Assembly (NCBI GenBank): GCA_016213325.1
Contig: JACRAY010000016.1
Span: forward strand, 62,001 to 126,000
Reading direction: 5' to 3'
From: Burkholderiales bacterium
GTDB lineage: Bacteria > Pseudomonadota > Gammaproteobacteria > Burkholderiales > Burkholderiaceae_C
Length of the DNA stretch: 64,000 nucleotides
A program made the translations under genes and the position numbers. Position 1 is the stretch's first letter. Each line of letters begins with the position of its first letter. The notes under the pieces were generated by a model. It made no database searches. It saw only the letters and a list, made by a program, of their open reading frames with translations, and had not been told where the DNA came from. Shown in pieces: positions 15,919-24,917 of this stretch.

Positions 15919-16725
15919 TCAATCCTTGTAGTCCGGAGCGATCCGGTCCAGCAGCCGCAGCATGGCCTTCCAGTCTCTGCTGAATTCGACCGTGTCGAGC
16001 ACCGCTTGAGTGGCCGCGATGGATTCGGGTGTGATGCGCCGCACCGGTGCGCCGTTCGAGACGGCCGCAACCTGGATTTCGCACGCCCGCTCGAGCGTGT
16101 GCATCAGGACGAACGCTTCGGCGGCGCTGCGACCGGCGGTGACGAGACCGTGGTTGCGAAGGATCATGACATGGTGCTTTCCGAGATTGCGCACCAGACG
16201 CGCCTGCTCGTCCTCGCGGACTGCAACCCCCTCGAAGTCGTGATACCCGATCCGGCCCACGAACAGCGCGGCGTGTTGGCTGAGCGGCAGCAGGCCTTCC
16301 TCTTGTGCAGATACTCCTGCACCTGCCCGCGTGTGCGTGTGAATCACACATTGCACGTCGTGCCGCGCGTTGTGGATCGCGCCGTGGATGACGTAGCCCG
16401 CCTTGTTGATGCCCAGGCCGGTCGGGTCATCGAGGACCTTTCCTTCGCCGTCAACTTTGACCAGCGAAGAGGCCGTCACCTCCTCATACAGGTAGCCGAA
16501 TGGGTTGATGAGGAAAGTTTCCTCACCGGGGACGCGCATGGAAATGTGCGTGTAGATGGTGTCGGTCCAACGATAGTGTGCAGCGAGCCGGTACAGCGCC
16601 GCGAGTTCGACTCGCGCTTGCCGCTCCTCGGCCGTAACGCGGCCAAGCACGGCAGCAACACCGCCAGGTGCTGCTCCGGCGCCGACCGTCGACACTGAAA
16701 GTTGGGCAGGAGATGCTTGATCCAT
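15919..16725 (-). CDS. class II aldolase/adducin family protein
   Basis: A 268-residue zinc-dependent class II aldolase/adducin-fold protein. Metal ligands are suggested by HTHTRAGAGV and the later histidine of LRNHGLV. The subgroup with YTHISMRVPGEE followed by FLINPFGYLYEEVTAS is common beside 2-hydroxyacid dehydrogenases and MFS transporters. Aldol cleavage or decarboxylation of a sugar-acid-like substrate is possible. The exact substrate cannot be read. Confidence 0.85.
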   Translation of the reverse strand: MDQASPAQLSVSTVGAGAAPGGVAAVLGRVTAEERQARVELAALYRLAAHYRWTDTIYTHISMRVPGEETFLINPFGYLYEEVTASSLVKVDGEGKVLDDPTGLGINKAGYVIHGAIHNARHDVQCVIHTHTRAGAGVSAQEEGLLPLSQHAALFVGRIGYHDFEGVAVREDEQARLVRNLGKHHVMILRNHGLVTAGRSAAEAFVLMHTLERACEIQVAAVSNGAPVRRITPESIAATQAVLDTVEFSRDWKAMLRLLDRIAPDYKD

Positions 16726-16734
16726 GGGGATTCC

Positions 16735-16920
16735 TTAAGGCGCAAAAATCTTTCCGGAAATCATGATGTTCTTGGGTGTAGGCGCCACCCCCCGCGTCTC
16801 GATGCGAAGGTCGCCCCGTACAGGCGCCTGTTCCAGCGCATGCGAACTAGCCGGCGGTTCAGCCTCTGCGACCTCAGGTCCGCCAGAGCCGCTCTTCAAT
16901 GCGAAATCGGCGTTCGACAT
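16735..16920 (-). CDS. hypothetical 61-residue protein
   Basis: This open frame fills the gap between the MFS gene (stop at 16933) and the aldolase gene (start at 16725) on the same strand. It starts with ATG and ends PKNIMISGKIFAP. I recognise no family, no membrane segment and no signal peptide. It could be a true small protein of the operon or chance. Confidence 0.3.
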   Translation of the reverse strand: MSNADFALKSGSGGPEVAEAEPPASSHALEQAPVRGDLRIETRGVAPTPKNIMISGKIFAP

Positions 16921-16932
16921 GCACGGCTCTCT

Positions 16933-18180
16933 CTACGTCGCGACCGGTTCCGGCGTTCCGCCCGATAGTTCGCGATGCACTGGATTGAGGTAAGGGCCGA
17001 GCCGACAGACGATGAGTGCGCCAAGCACAAGCACGGTCGCGAACAGCCAATAGGCGGGCAAGTACGACCCGAGGCGCGCGAACGATGCGGCAGCCAGCGG
17101 CGCGCCGAGCGCGCCACCCAGTGCCCACGCAACCCAGTTGATCGCGATCACGCGGCTGATTTCGACCAACGGGAAATAGCGGCTCACCAGGAATGTCAGG
17201 AGATCGGCCTCGGCCCCCATGGCCAAGCCGACGAAGACTGCGCCGAGGCAGACCATACCGACGGAGCTGCCCACAGTCAGTAGAAGAAGCCCGAAAGCCG
17301 CCAGGAGGAGAATCGTGGCGGTGACATACGGCGCGGGCAGGCGATCCAGCAGGTAGCCGACGATCAGTCGTCCGAACAAGGAAAGCAGGCCGACCGTGGA
17401 CAGGATCCATGCAATAGTCTCGCCCGTGTAGCCCTTGTCCTTGCTGAAAAGCACGAGGCTTCCCATTGCGCCGAACGTCGCGATTGAGACCGCAAGGATC
17501 GGCAGCAGGATCAGCCAGAAGTACCGGTTTCCGGTGTAGATCTGCCGTACCGTGCGACCTTGCACGGCGCCGGCTCGCATCAGGTCCCTGCGCTCAACGA
17601 TTCCTGGTGGGGTTCGCACGAACACAACGAACGACGTGACAAGGACCGTCACCATCAGCAAGCCGATGATCATGAACCCTGCGCGCCACCCGAAGTGGCT
17701 CGACGTGTACTGGGCCAGTTGTGGCAGGAGAATGGCGCCCAGGCCACTGCCCGAAACCACGAGCCCGAGTGCAAGCCCCCGGCGGGCGTCGAAGAATCCG
17801 CTGATGGCAACAGCGAAGGGAAGCGGCGTCGTAGCCGCACCGCCGACACCCACCAGCACGAAGATGAGCATGAAAAGTTCAGGTGCTGGCGGCATGACCC
17901 CCACTGAGATCAGTGAAAGCCCGCAGGTGGCCGCGAGAACGGCTGCAGGCGCACGGACCCCGTAGCGGCTGATCAGCCAGCCCAGCCCCGCAAGCCCGAT
18001 GGCCGACCCGACAAGAAACGCTGTGAACGCTGCTGCGATCACCTCTCTGCTCCAGCCGAACTCCTTCATCAGCCCCAGCGTGAGAATGCCGAAGGCGTAG
18101 ACCATGACGGTGCCTATGTTCAGCGTTCCGCTGACCGTTCCGGACGCGACTGTCCACCAGGGACTGATTGCTCGATTCAT
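16933..18180 (-). CDS. MFS transporter, oxalate/formate-antiporter-like
   Basis: A 415-residue membrane protein with about 12 hydrophobic segments. The N-terminal run (GTVMVYAFGILTLGLMKEFG, then WSREVIAAAFTAFLVGSAIG) matches MFS carboxylate transporters of the OFA/monocarboxylate kind. ATG at 18180 follows AGGAAG. As the first gene of the operon it probably imports the acid processed by the aldolase and dehydrogenase. Confidence 0.87.
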   Translation of the reverse strand: MNRAISPWWTVASGTVSGTLNIGTVMVYAFGILTLGLMKEFGWSREVIAAAFTAFLVGSAIGLAGLGWLISRYGVRAPAAVLAATCGLSLISVGVMPPAPELFMLIFVLVGVGGAATTPLPFAVAISGFFDARRGLALGLVVSGSGLGAILLPQLAQYTSSHFGWRAGFMIIGLLMVTVLVTSFVVFVRTPPGIVERRDLMRAGAVQGRTVRQIYTGNRYFWLILLPILAVSIATFGAMGSLVLFSKDKGYTGETIAWILSTVGLLSLFGRLIVGYLLDRLPAPYVTATILLLAAFGLLLLTVGSSVGMVCLGAVFVGLAMGAEADLLTFLVSRYFPLVEISRVIAINWVAWALGGALGAPLAAASFARLGSYLPAYWLFATVLVLGALIVCRLGPYLNPVHRELSGGTPEPVAT

Positions 18181-18596
18181 CGGTTGGCTTCCTAAGAGTA
18201 GCGTGAGATTGGCTTCTGCAGCTTCAGCGGGGTAATGGCGGGAGCTACGCGCAGTGCGCCACATACCGGGGCATGATTTCAATTTGAAATATGAACCTGC
18301 GTCAAGTTTTGGCTGACAAGCATAAAATGGATACTGGTAAAAACCCGAGCATGACGTTGACCTGCCCCAGCGGCATGCCTGGACCGTGCCTTCGGTGTGT
18401 GAATTTCTCGACTGCATAGCGGGTTGGCGCCTGCAACCTGCCTGATCGGCAGCCGCCACCCGCCTCAGCAAATGCCGCAGCCCGCCTGCGACAGACAGGG
18501 GAGTCCGCCGCTAATCGACAAAGGCACTGAAGCAGGGCGAGGTGCCGCGCTCAGGCGCCATCAGGCAAGCGCCAGTCAATCGGAGACCCAGGCGGG
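18181..18596. promoter_or_regulatory. promoter region of the MFS operon with two candidate operators
   Basis: No gene is supported. A 15-bp perfect inverted repeat, ATTTCAA-T-TTGAAAT, lies at 18276-18290. The decamer GTAAAAACCC lies at 18337-18346, and the same decamer occurs twice in inverted order at 52781-52851 in another divergent promoter. Both sites could serve a regulator encoded elsewhere. Confidence 0.45.
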
Positions 18597-19595
18597 TCAG
18601 AGGCGCTGGCGCACGGTGTCGCTCGGGGTCTCCCGGAATTCTTGCCGGTAGTGACGCGAGAATTCGCCAAGGTGGCTGAACCCGTAGGCGAGCGCGGTGT
18701 CCGCGATGCGCGGCGCGGGGTGAACCTGCAGCGCCTCGCGCACGGCAAGCAGCCTTTGCCGGCGCAGCCACTGCATGGGCCCCATTCCATGCGCCGACTG
18801 GAAGGCCCACTGCAGGGTGCGCGTGGGCAACCCGACGGCACTGGCGATCCCGGTCAGCGTCAGCGTGTCGCCCAGCCGCTCCAGCATGTAGGCCTCGGCG
18901 CGCCGGACGCGCGCAGCGGGCGTGCCGACGGCCGGCAGGCGCTGACGCGCGAGGCTGTGCGGCTGGTTCAGCAGCATCGTCGTCGCCAGCATGTCCTGCA
19001 GCCGCGCATGCAGGTGTCGCGGGCGCGATTCGCCAGCATCGGGGTCCGCTTCATCGGCGAGTATCTTCAGCACGGGTTCGATGGCGCGCCACGCGTTGCC
19101 GTCGGTGGGCATCACCGGGCCGAAGCGGATCGGCCGCCGCGGTTCATCGCCGCTCAGCGCCTGCCATGCATCGTCGACGGCTTTGCGCGCAAGGCGCACG
19201 ATGATCGGTTCGTAGTCCGCACTCGCCTGCAGCTGGAAACGTTCGCCGCCACCGGCCAGCACCGCCGATCCACGTGCCGCAGTGAAGCGCACAGCACCGT
19301 TGCGACACTCGGCGTTGCCGCGCACCGGCAAGCACAGCAGGTAGTCATCGTCGAGCGTGCCGACGTCGATCTCGACCGCCGCGTTCCAGGCCATCCTGCA
19401 CACCGTGAGCGGGCCCATCGCCAGCACGTCCATGCGGGCGCGAAAGGTCCGCGCCCCGGCGGCATCCACCCGAAGGTCGTGCGGCAGCAGGGCGCGTGCG
19501 GCGCGTTGACGTGCCTCGTCGACATCGTGTGTCTCGAACAGACGCGAGCGGGCGAAATCGATACGGCCGAACACCGGCCAGGCGGCAAGCTTCAT
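18597..19595 (-). CDS. AraC family transcriptional regulator
   Basis: A 332-residue regulator with an N-terminal AraC-binding-like domain (about residues 1-210) and a C-terminal double helix-turn-helix (GDTLTLTGIASAVGLPTRTL, then IADTALAYGFSHLGEFSRHYRQ). Its ATG overlaps the stop of the GTPase gene by ATGA, so it is cotranscribed as the last gene of the carboxylase operon. It may give positive feedback or respond to a pathway acid; the divergent two-component system is the more obvious primary control. Confidence 0.88.
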   Translation of the reverse strand: MKLAAWPVFGRIDFARSRLFETHDVDEARQRAARALLPHDLRVDAAGARTFRARMDVLAMGPLTVCRMAWNAAVEIDVGTLDDDYLLCLPVRGNAECRNGAVRFTAARGSAVLAGGGERFQLQASADYEPIIVRLARKAVDDAWQALSGDEPRRPIRFGPVMPTDGNAWRAIEPVLKILADEADPDAGESRPRHLHARLQDMLATTMLLNQPHSLARQRLPAVGTPAARVRRAEAYMLERLGDTLTLTGIASAVGLPTRTLQWAFQSAHGMGPMQWLRRQRLLAVREALQVHPAPRIADTALAYGFSHLGEFSRHYRQEFRETPSDTVRQRL

Positions 19596-20629
19596 GATAC
19601 TGCGCAGGTTCCCAGGGTGGCTTCGACGACGCTCGACTCGATCCCCTCGCCAATGAACACGAGGACCGAGCGACGCCGCTCAAACGGACGCCACATCGTA
19701 CCGCCGCCGATCTGAATGGTGCCCTGAACGCCCTGCAGGATCAGGCGCGCGCGCCGCCCGGCCGCATGTACGACGCCTTTGCAGCGCCAGAGGCGCTGGC
19801 CGTAGCGGGCAATCAGACCGTCGAGCGCCGCATTGAGCGCGTCGAGGTCAAGCGGATCGTCAGTGGTGAAGACGCAGGAACGCACGTGCCGCGTGTGGCG
19901 CCCGGGTCCCGGCGCACGCAGCCTGCCGTCGCCCGGTGAGCCCAACGCGATGCCGCTCAGTGCCCTCTGCAGCTCCTGCGTAGGCACGTGGTCGATGGCA
20001 TACGCACGGGTTTCGAAGACATGGGCGAGGAGCTTCTCGGTCGGATCCTGGTGAAGATCGCAGACCAGGATCGGCGCTTGGGGATTCAGCAGCGCCAACT
20101 CCGCCTCCACGGTCGGCCTGATGTCCTGCTCAACAACGTCGGCCTTGCTCAGGACGAGCCGGTCCGCATAGGCCACCTGAGCCTGGAACTCGATCCGCTC
20201 CGCCTGCGCCGCGGCGTGCACAGCGTCGACGACCGCCACGACGCCGTCGAGGTGGAACTGGGCCTCGATCGCGGTTTCGGCACGGAAGGTCTGGATCACG
20301 GGACCCGGATCGGCAAGACCGGTGGTCTCGATCAGCACGCGATCGTATGCCAGCTGCCGGCTGGCGGCTGCCAGCGCGAGCTCGTGCAGTGCCCTGGCCA
20401 GGTCGCCTCGCACAGTGCAGCAAAGGCAGCCGTTGACCAGCTGCACGATGGTTTCGGCGCCGCCGCTCGCAAGGAACTCAGCATCTACCCCCACCTCGCC
20501 GTACTCGTTCTCGACCACCGCCATGCGGGCTCCGCCGGGTTGGCCCAGAAGACGATTGACGAGGGTTGTCTTGCCGCTGCCCAGGAAGCCTGTGACGATG
20601 GTGACGGGCGTGGTCAGGCGTACGGCCAT
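19592..20629 (-). CDS. G3E GTPase, CobW/P47K family metallochaperone
   Basis: A 345-residue GTPase. Walker A is GFLGSGKTT near residues 13-21. The metal-binding motif is GCLCC in VNGCLCCTVRGDL, followed by ETTGLADPG and the guanine-specificity motif SKAD. The C-terminal CobW domain ends the protein. The family loads metals into enzymes such as nitrile hydratase and B12 synthases. Here it is in the operon of an acetophenone-carboxylase-like enzyme, a family with metal-containing relatives (acetone carboxylase needs Mn), so metal delivery to the carboxylase is a reasonable inference. ATG at 20629 is chosen because the GTPase domain starts there. Confidence 0.85.
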   Translation of the reverse strand: MAVRLTTPVTIVTGFLGSGKTTLVNRLLGQPGGARMAVVENEYGEVGVDAEFLASGGAETIVQLVNGCLCCTVRGDLARALHELALAAASRQLAYDRVLIETTGLADPGPVIQTFRAETAIEAQFHLDGVVAVVDAVHAAAQAERIEFQAQVAYADRLVLSKADVVEQDIRPTVEAELALLNPQAPILVCDLHQDPTEKLLAHVFETRAYAIDHVPTQELQRALSGIALGSPGDGRLRAPGPGRHTRHVRSCVFTTDDPLDLDALNAALDGLIARYGQRLWRCKGVVHAAGRRARLILQGVQGTIQIGGGTMWRPFERRRSVLVFIGEGIESSVVEATLGTCAVS

Positions 20630-20639
20630 GGGCGTCTCT

Positions 20640-21995
20640 TCAGTTTTCGCGAACGACCACGAGCGCGTTCTTGTAGACCCCGCGCGGCAAGGAGCCGGGT
20701 GGCTGCACGCTGACCTGCACTCGCACCTGACATTGGCTGCGGACCTCGTTCTCGATGGCATGCGCGAACTCGGCGTACCGGTGCGCGGGCAGCCCCGCGG
20801 CGGCCTCGACGTCCACCGGCAGGGGGTCGTCGAAGCGAACCTGCTCGCGCCTTGCCTTCCAGATGCGTAGCATCGGCTCGATGTGGCCCGCGAACCTGGA
20901 GGCGACAAGGTCGCGGATCGCCGTGGGGAAGACGTTCATGCCCTTGTAGATCAGCATGTCGTCGGTGCGGCCGATGCAGCGGATGCGGGGCGACGTGCGG
21001 CCGCACGAGCAACCCATGCCGACCACGAGCGCGTGGTCGCGCGATCGGTAGCGCACCATCGGTGTCGCCTCGCGGTCGAATGCCGTGTAGACGATTTCTC
21101 CGGTGGCACCCTGCCGCCACGGCAGCACTTCGCCGCTCGCCGGATCGATCAGCTCTATGGCGACATGCTTCTGCGCGTTGAAGTGCATGCCTTCGTGGGC
21201 CTCGCACTCGGACCACATGCCGGAAATCACGTCGCCCAGCCCCATGCATTCGCGCAAGTGCGTGATGCTCAGGCCTTCGGTGATGCGGTGGCGGATCTCC
21301 GGCTGGTTCAGACCGGGTTCTCCGCCGCAGACCACCTTCGCCAGGCGCGAGGGCACGCCGGTCTCCTGGCCCACCGCCTCCCACTGTTCAGACAGGTACA
21401 AGCCGAACGAGGTGGTGGCAAGCAAGGCCGTGCAACGCAGCCGCCGCATCTCCCGCAGGATGCGGTCGGTTGGAAACCCGCCCAGCCAGCACAGGGTGGC
21501 GCCGATGCGCCGGAAGCCGTCGGCATACGGCAGGCCACCGGCCACCATCGGCAAGCCGACCAGATGGGCGACGACGTCTTCGGCGCGGAGCCCCGCCGTG
21601 TACCAGGTGTTGGCAATCGCATCGGCAAACACCTCGCAATCGTGCCGGGTGAGCCCGTAGTACAGCGGCTTGCCCGTGGTGCCGCTCGAGCTGAGAGCCT
21701 GCACGATCTCGCGCAGCGGCACACCCTGGTTGCGCCCCAAGGGTGCATCGTCGCTCGCCGCATCCTGCGCCGCCCTGACGTGCTCCTTGAGGGTGAAGGG
21801 CAGGCGGTCGAGGTCGGCCAACGAGGCGAGGCGAAGATCCTCGGGCAGCGCCTCGTGCAACTCCCTGTACATCGCCGATCGGCGACGGATCGCCGGGAGC
21901 GCACGCTCGATCTGCTGCGCCTGCCAGCGTTCCACCTCGGGCCACGGCAGGGTTTCCAGCTCCGGGTTCCAGTACAAGCCTGCGGACGCCGTCAT
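20640..21995 (-). CDS. phenylacetate-CoA ligase family enzyme, candidate benzoylacetate-CoA ligase
   Basis: A 451-residue AMP-forming ligase of the PaaK group: SSSGTTGKPLYYG near residues 102-114, a FDREATPMVRYRSRDH segment and IGRTDDMLIYKGMNVFP near the C-terminal hinge. PaaK-type ligases activate arylacetic or related acids. It is two bases from the previous gene in the carboxylase operon, so it probably activates the carboxylation product, a benzoylacetate, to its CoA ester. In Aromatoleum the corresponding ligase belongs to another branch of the superfamily as I recall it, so this would be an alternative solution. Confidence 0.8.
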   Translation of the reverse strand: MTASAGLYWNPELETLPWPEVERWQAQQIERALPAIRRRSAMYRELHEALPEDLRLASLADLDRLPFTLKEHVRAAQDAASDDAPLGRNQGVPLREIVQALSSSGTTGKPLYYGLTRHDCEVFADAIANTWYTAGLRAEDVVAHLVGLPMVAGGLPYADGFRRIGATLCWLGGFPTDRILREMRRLRCTALLATTSFGLYLSEQWEAVGQETGVPSRLAKVVCGGEPGLNQPEIRHRITEGLSITHLRECMGLGDVISGMWSECEAHEGMHFNAQKHVAIELIDPASGEVLPWRQGATGEIVYTAFDREATPMVRYRSRDHALVVGMGCSCGRTSPRIRCIGRTDDMLIYKGMNVFPTAIRDLVASRFAGHIEPMLRIWKARREQVRFDDPLPVDVEAAAGLPAHRYAEFAHAIENEVRSQCQVRVQVSVQPPGSLPRGVYKNALVVVREN

Positions 21996-21996
21996 C

Positions 21997-22833
21997 TCAC
22001 CGGCCCCTTACGTGGCGCGCCTGCGCCATCAGCGTCTGAAGATCTGCGTCCGCCGGCACCTCGCCAACCGTCGTAACGAGGCGCTCGGCCGCGGTGTCGT
22101 CGGGCAGCAGCGGCCACGCTGCGGGGTCGCTGTCCCATGCGCGACCATGCGGACGGGGCAGTGGGGCGGGTTGCTGATCGTGCGTCGGGCAGGCGACTGC
22201 CTGCAACGGCCATGACGGGGGCGCGGCTCCCTGCACGACCAGCACGGGGGGCACGCGATGGAAGCGCGCCACGTTGCCCACGGTGCTCAGCGCGGCGCGC
22301 CAGTGCTCGGACTGCGCTTCGCCGGGTAGCGCCGCTTCGTGCCACTGCAGCACGTGCACGCCTGCTTCGCAGAACAGCCGCGCCAGGCCGGCGAGGCCGC
22401 GCCCGACGTGTTCGAACAGCGTCTCGTCGTCGGCCGCGACGCCCCGCGCACGCAGCCTCGCGGCCAGCGTCGCGGGGCCGGTCAGCGCGGCCACGACGAC
22501 CGGTTCACCGCTGTCGGCCTGCCACCGTTTGGCGGCCTCCAGCGAAGCCGCGATGCGCGGGTGCGCCGCCAGCATGCCTGGGGAGATCTCCTGACCGTGC
22601 TGCGACAGCACCATCGCCTCGGCTTCGCCGGGCGCGCTGCAGAAGACAGCGTCGGTGCTCAGCATGCGCTGCAATTCGCCAACGTTCTTGCGCATCCGCG
22701 TTGCATCTTCAGCCATCGCCTCGGGCGCGATGGCCTCGATCTGTGCCGCAACGCCGAACAGCAGCGGTGCGAACAGCGGCGCGTGGTCGCGGCCCGCGCC
22801 GCGCGCCAGATCCTGCATGCGCCTGCGCCACAT
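21997..22833 (-). CDS. fifth subunit-like protein of the carboxylase operon (apc5 position), URO-D-like
   Basis: A 278-residue protein in the place and of roughly the size of acetophenone carboxylase Apc5 (known at about 34 kDa). The segments VAALTGPATLAARL and LARLFCEAGVHVLQWHEAAL recall the uroporphyrinogen decarboxylase/MtaA fold, but I cannot assign active-site residues. In the Aromatoleum enzyme this subunit is loosely bound yet needed for activity, as I recall. Function here is inferred from position only. Confidence 0.55.
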   Translation of the reverse strand: MWRRRMQDLARGAGRDHAPLFAPLLFGVAAQIEAIAPEAMAEDATRMRKNVGELQRMLSTDAVFCSAPGEAEAMVLSQHGQEISPGMLAAHPRIAASLEAAKRWQADSGEPVVVAALTGPATLAARLRARGVAADDETLFEHVGRGLAGLARLFCEAGVHVLQWHEAALPGEAQSEHWRAALSTVGNVARFHRVPPVLVVQGAAPPSWPLQAVACPTHDQQPAPLPRPHGRAWDSDPAAWPLLPDDTAAERLVTTVGEVPADADLQTLMAQARHVRGR

Positions 22834-22843
22834 CGCCGCCCCT

Positions 22844-24898
22844 TCAGGCCCGCAGCAACGGGGCGACTTCCCGGGCGTCGGGCCAAGTGCCGTAGTAGGC
22901 CAGGATCTCGTCGCGCGGCTTCTGCTTCAGCCACTCGGCCTCGAAAGCGTCGTACGCGCGGCCGCGGGCCTTGCGTGCTGCCAGCTCTGCGCCGCGCAAG
23001 CGCGCGGTCTCGTCCAGGTCCACGCGCCTTTGCACCTCGTCCCATGCCACCTTGTAGATGTCGCGAGCAGCCTGCGCCGACAGTACCCCTTTCACCAGAT
23101 CCTGCTCGACCGCCTTTGCATCGCGGTCCAGCGGGTCGCCATAGCCGGTGCCGCCGCAGCTGAAGGCGAAGGTGGCGACATCGCCGTTGTTGTAAGGGCG
23201 CACTGAGCGGCCCTGAAATTCCACCTCGTACTGGCCGTCGATCGGCTTCGTCGTGAGCAGATCCTGCACGTCCAGGTCCAGCACCTTGCTGCCCTCGGCC
23301 ATCAGCTGCTTGACGTTCGCATTGCGGATGCCGATGCCTGGCACCGTGCACGGCGCATAGCCGCCGAACAGCGGCTGGGGCGTCTGCAGCTTGCTGTTGT
23401 CGGCGATCGCCATCATGTAGACCGCCGGAACATGGTGCGCCACCCACAGCTGCACGGTGCCGACGCCGCCACGGTACTTGCCGTGACCGCAGCTGTCCTT
23501 CCAGTGGTTGGACAGAGGCACGAGCAGAGGAAACTCGTTTTCCACCTGCTCCGTGTTGGGCGCGCGGCCAAACACGCACCACGGAAAGCCGAATGCGTCC
23601 ATGCCGTCGGCAGTCGGCCTCGCGCCTTGCCCTTCGGTGTTGATCGAGTAGGCCAACATGTCGGCGAAGGGCGCACCCCACTGGTTCAGGCCGGCGAGCA
23701 CGAGCGCGTTGCCACCGTTGCCCATCGAGGCGCCGCTCTGCTTCCATAGTCCGGTGGAGAACATGGCTTTTGCGCAGCTGTTGTGCACCGCGCTCATCAC
23801 GCCGGTGGAGATCATCACGGAGCACGACGTGGCAGCGCGCGGGTCGGGCGACAGGCAGGTGCGCACGCCGAACTTGAAGTCGATGCTCGCGAACGTGCCA
23901 TTGCTGATCGGCAGCGCGTGGAACAGGTACTCGTAGATGTAGTTTGAGAAGTGCGCGATCGCAGCCTGCGGGTGCGCGTTGTACGGCGATGGCGTCTCGG
24001 GCCCGGTACCCGACAGGTCGACCAGCATGCGGTCGCCCTGCTTTTCGATGGTCATCGCACAGCTCTTGACCAGACCTTGCTTCAGGCCAACTGCGTCGCT
24101 AAACGTGACGCAGCGGTACTTGCCGTCGGGCCACTGCTCGATGAGCGCACGCGCCCCGGTCTCGGCCTCCTGCAGCATGCGCCTGAACAGGCCGCGCAGG
24201 TAATCCGGCCCTTCGCGATCGCATAACTCGATGAGCCGCGTGCGCACCCGGTCCGCTGTCGTACAGCGCGCCTTGAGGTCGACCGAGATCATTGATGGCG
24301 CGCGGATGCCGAACGCGACGAACATCGACACGATGTCCTCGTCGAGCTTGAAGTCGCGTCCGATGCGCATCGGCGGCAGGTTCATGCCTTCCTCAAAGCG
24401 CGTGGTGGCCGACACCGGCATGCCGCCGGGCTCGATCGCCCCGGTCTCCGTCGTGTGAACCAGGGCCGCCGTCCATGCGACCAGCCTGCCCTCGTAGAAG
24501 ACCGGCATGCACACCATCTGGTCAGGGTTGTGCACTCCCCCATAGACAGCATCGTTGGCGAACCAGAGATCGCCGTCGCGCAGCTCGTCGCCGTAGTTCG
24601 CGAGGATGTACTTGATGACCAGCGGCGGGATCACCGCGTGCAGGTAGGTCCCGCAGCTGCCGTTCACGAGATCGCCGTCGGCTGTCATGATGCCAATCAG
24701 GGAATCGCCCGCGACGCCCATCGCGCACCGGCACGACCGGACGAACACGTCCATGCCCTCGTCGAGGATGTCGTTGGTGCGCTGGAAGCCGATCTCGAAG
24801 GTGGCGGCGTCGATCTGCGCTGCCAGGTCCAGCTCCTCCTGGGATGGCGGGGACGGCTTCAGCCAGGTGAGTTTCTGCTCGAGGGTAGGGATGCCCAT
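22844..24898 (-). CDS. HyuB-like subunit of an acetophenone carboxylase (apc4 position)
   Basis: A 684-residue hydantoinase B/acetone carboxylase alpha-type protein (about 75 kDa). Family segments include NPDQMVCMPVFYEG, GTGPETPSPYNAHPQ, SGASMGNGGNAL and GGVGTVQLWVAH. In the acetophenone carboxylase complex this subunit carries the carboxylation site. ATG at 24898 lies after GGAGACA. It stands 19 bases after the HyuA-like gene. Alternatives are a hydantoinase or acetone carboxylase, but the five-gene order argues for the acetophenone type. Confidence 0.82.
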   Translation of the reverse strand: MGIPTLEQKLTWLKPSPPSQEELDLAAQIDAATFEIGFQRTNDILDEGMDVFVRSCRCAMGVAGDSLIGIMTADGDLVNGSCGTYLHAVIPPLVIKYILANYGDELRDGDLWFANDAVYGGVHNPDQMVCMPVFYEGRLVAWTAALVHTTETGAIEPGGMPVSATTRFEEGMNLPPMRIGRDFKLDEDIVSMFVAFGIRAPSMISVDLKARCTTADRVRTRLIELCDREGPDYLRGLFRRMLQEAETGARALIEQWPDGKYRCVTFSDAVGLKQGLVKSCAMTIEKQGDRMLVDLSGTGPETPSPYNAHPQAAIAHFSNYIYEYLFHALPISNGTFASIDFKFGVRTCLSPDPRAATSCSVMISTGVMSAVHNSCAKAMFSTGLWKQSGASMGNGGNALVLAGLNQWGAPFADMLAYSINTEGQGARPTADGMDAFGFPWCVFGRAPNTEQVENEFPLLVPLSNHWKDSCGHGKYRGGVGTVQLWVAHHVPAVYMMAIADNSKLQTPQPLFGGYAPCTVPGIGIRNANVKQLMAEGSKVLDLDVQDLLTTKPIDGQYEVEFQGRSVRPYNNGDVATFAFSCGGTGYGDPLDRDAKAVEQDLVKGVLSAQAARDIYKVAWDEVQRRVDLDETARLRGAELAARKARGRAYDAFEAEWLKQKPRDEILAYYGTWPDAREVAPLLRA

Positions 24899-24917
24899 GA
24901 TGTCTCCTGATCCAGGT

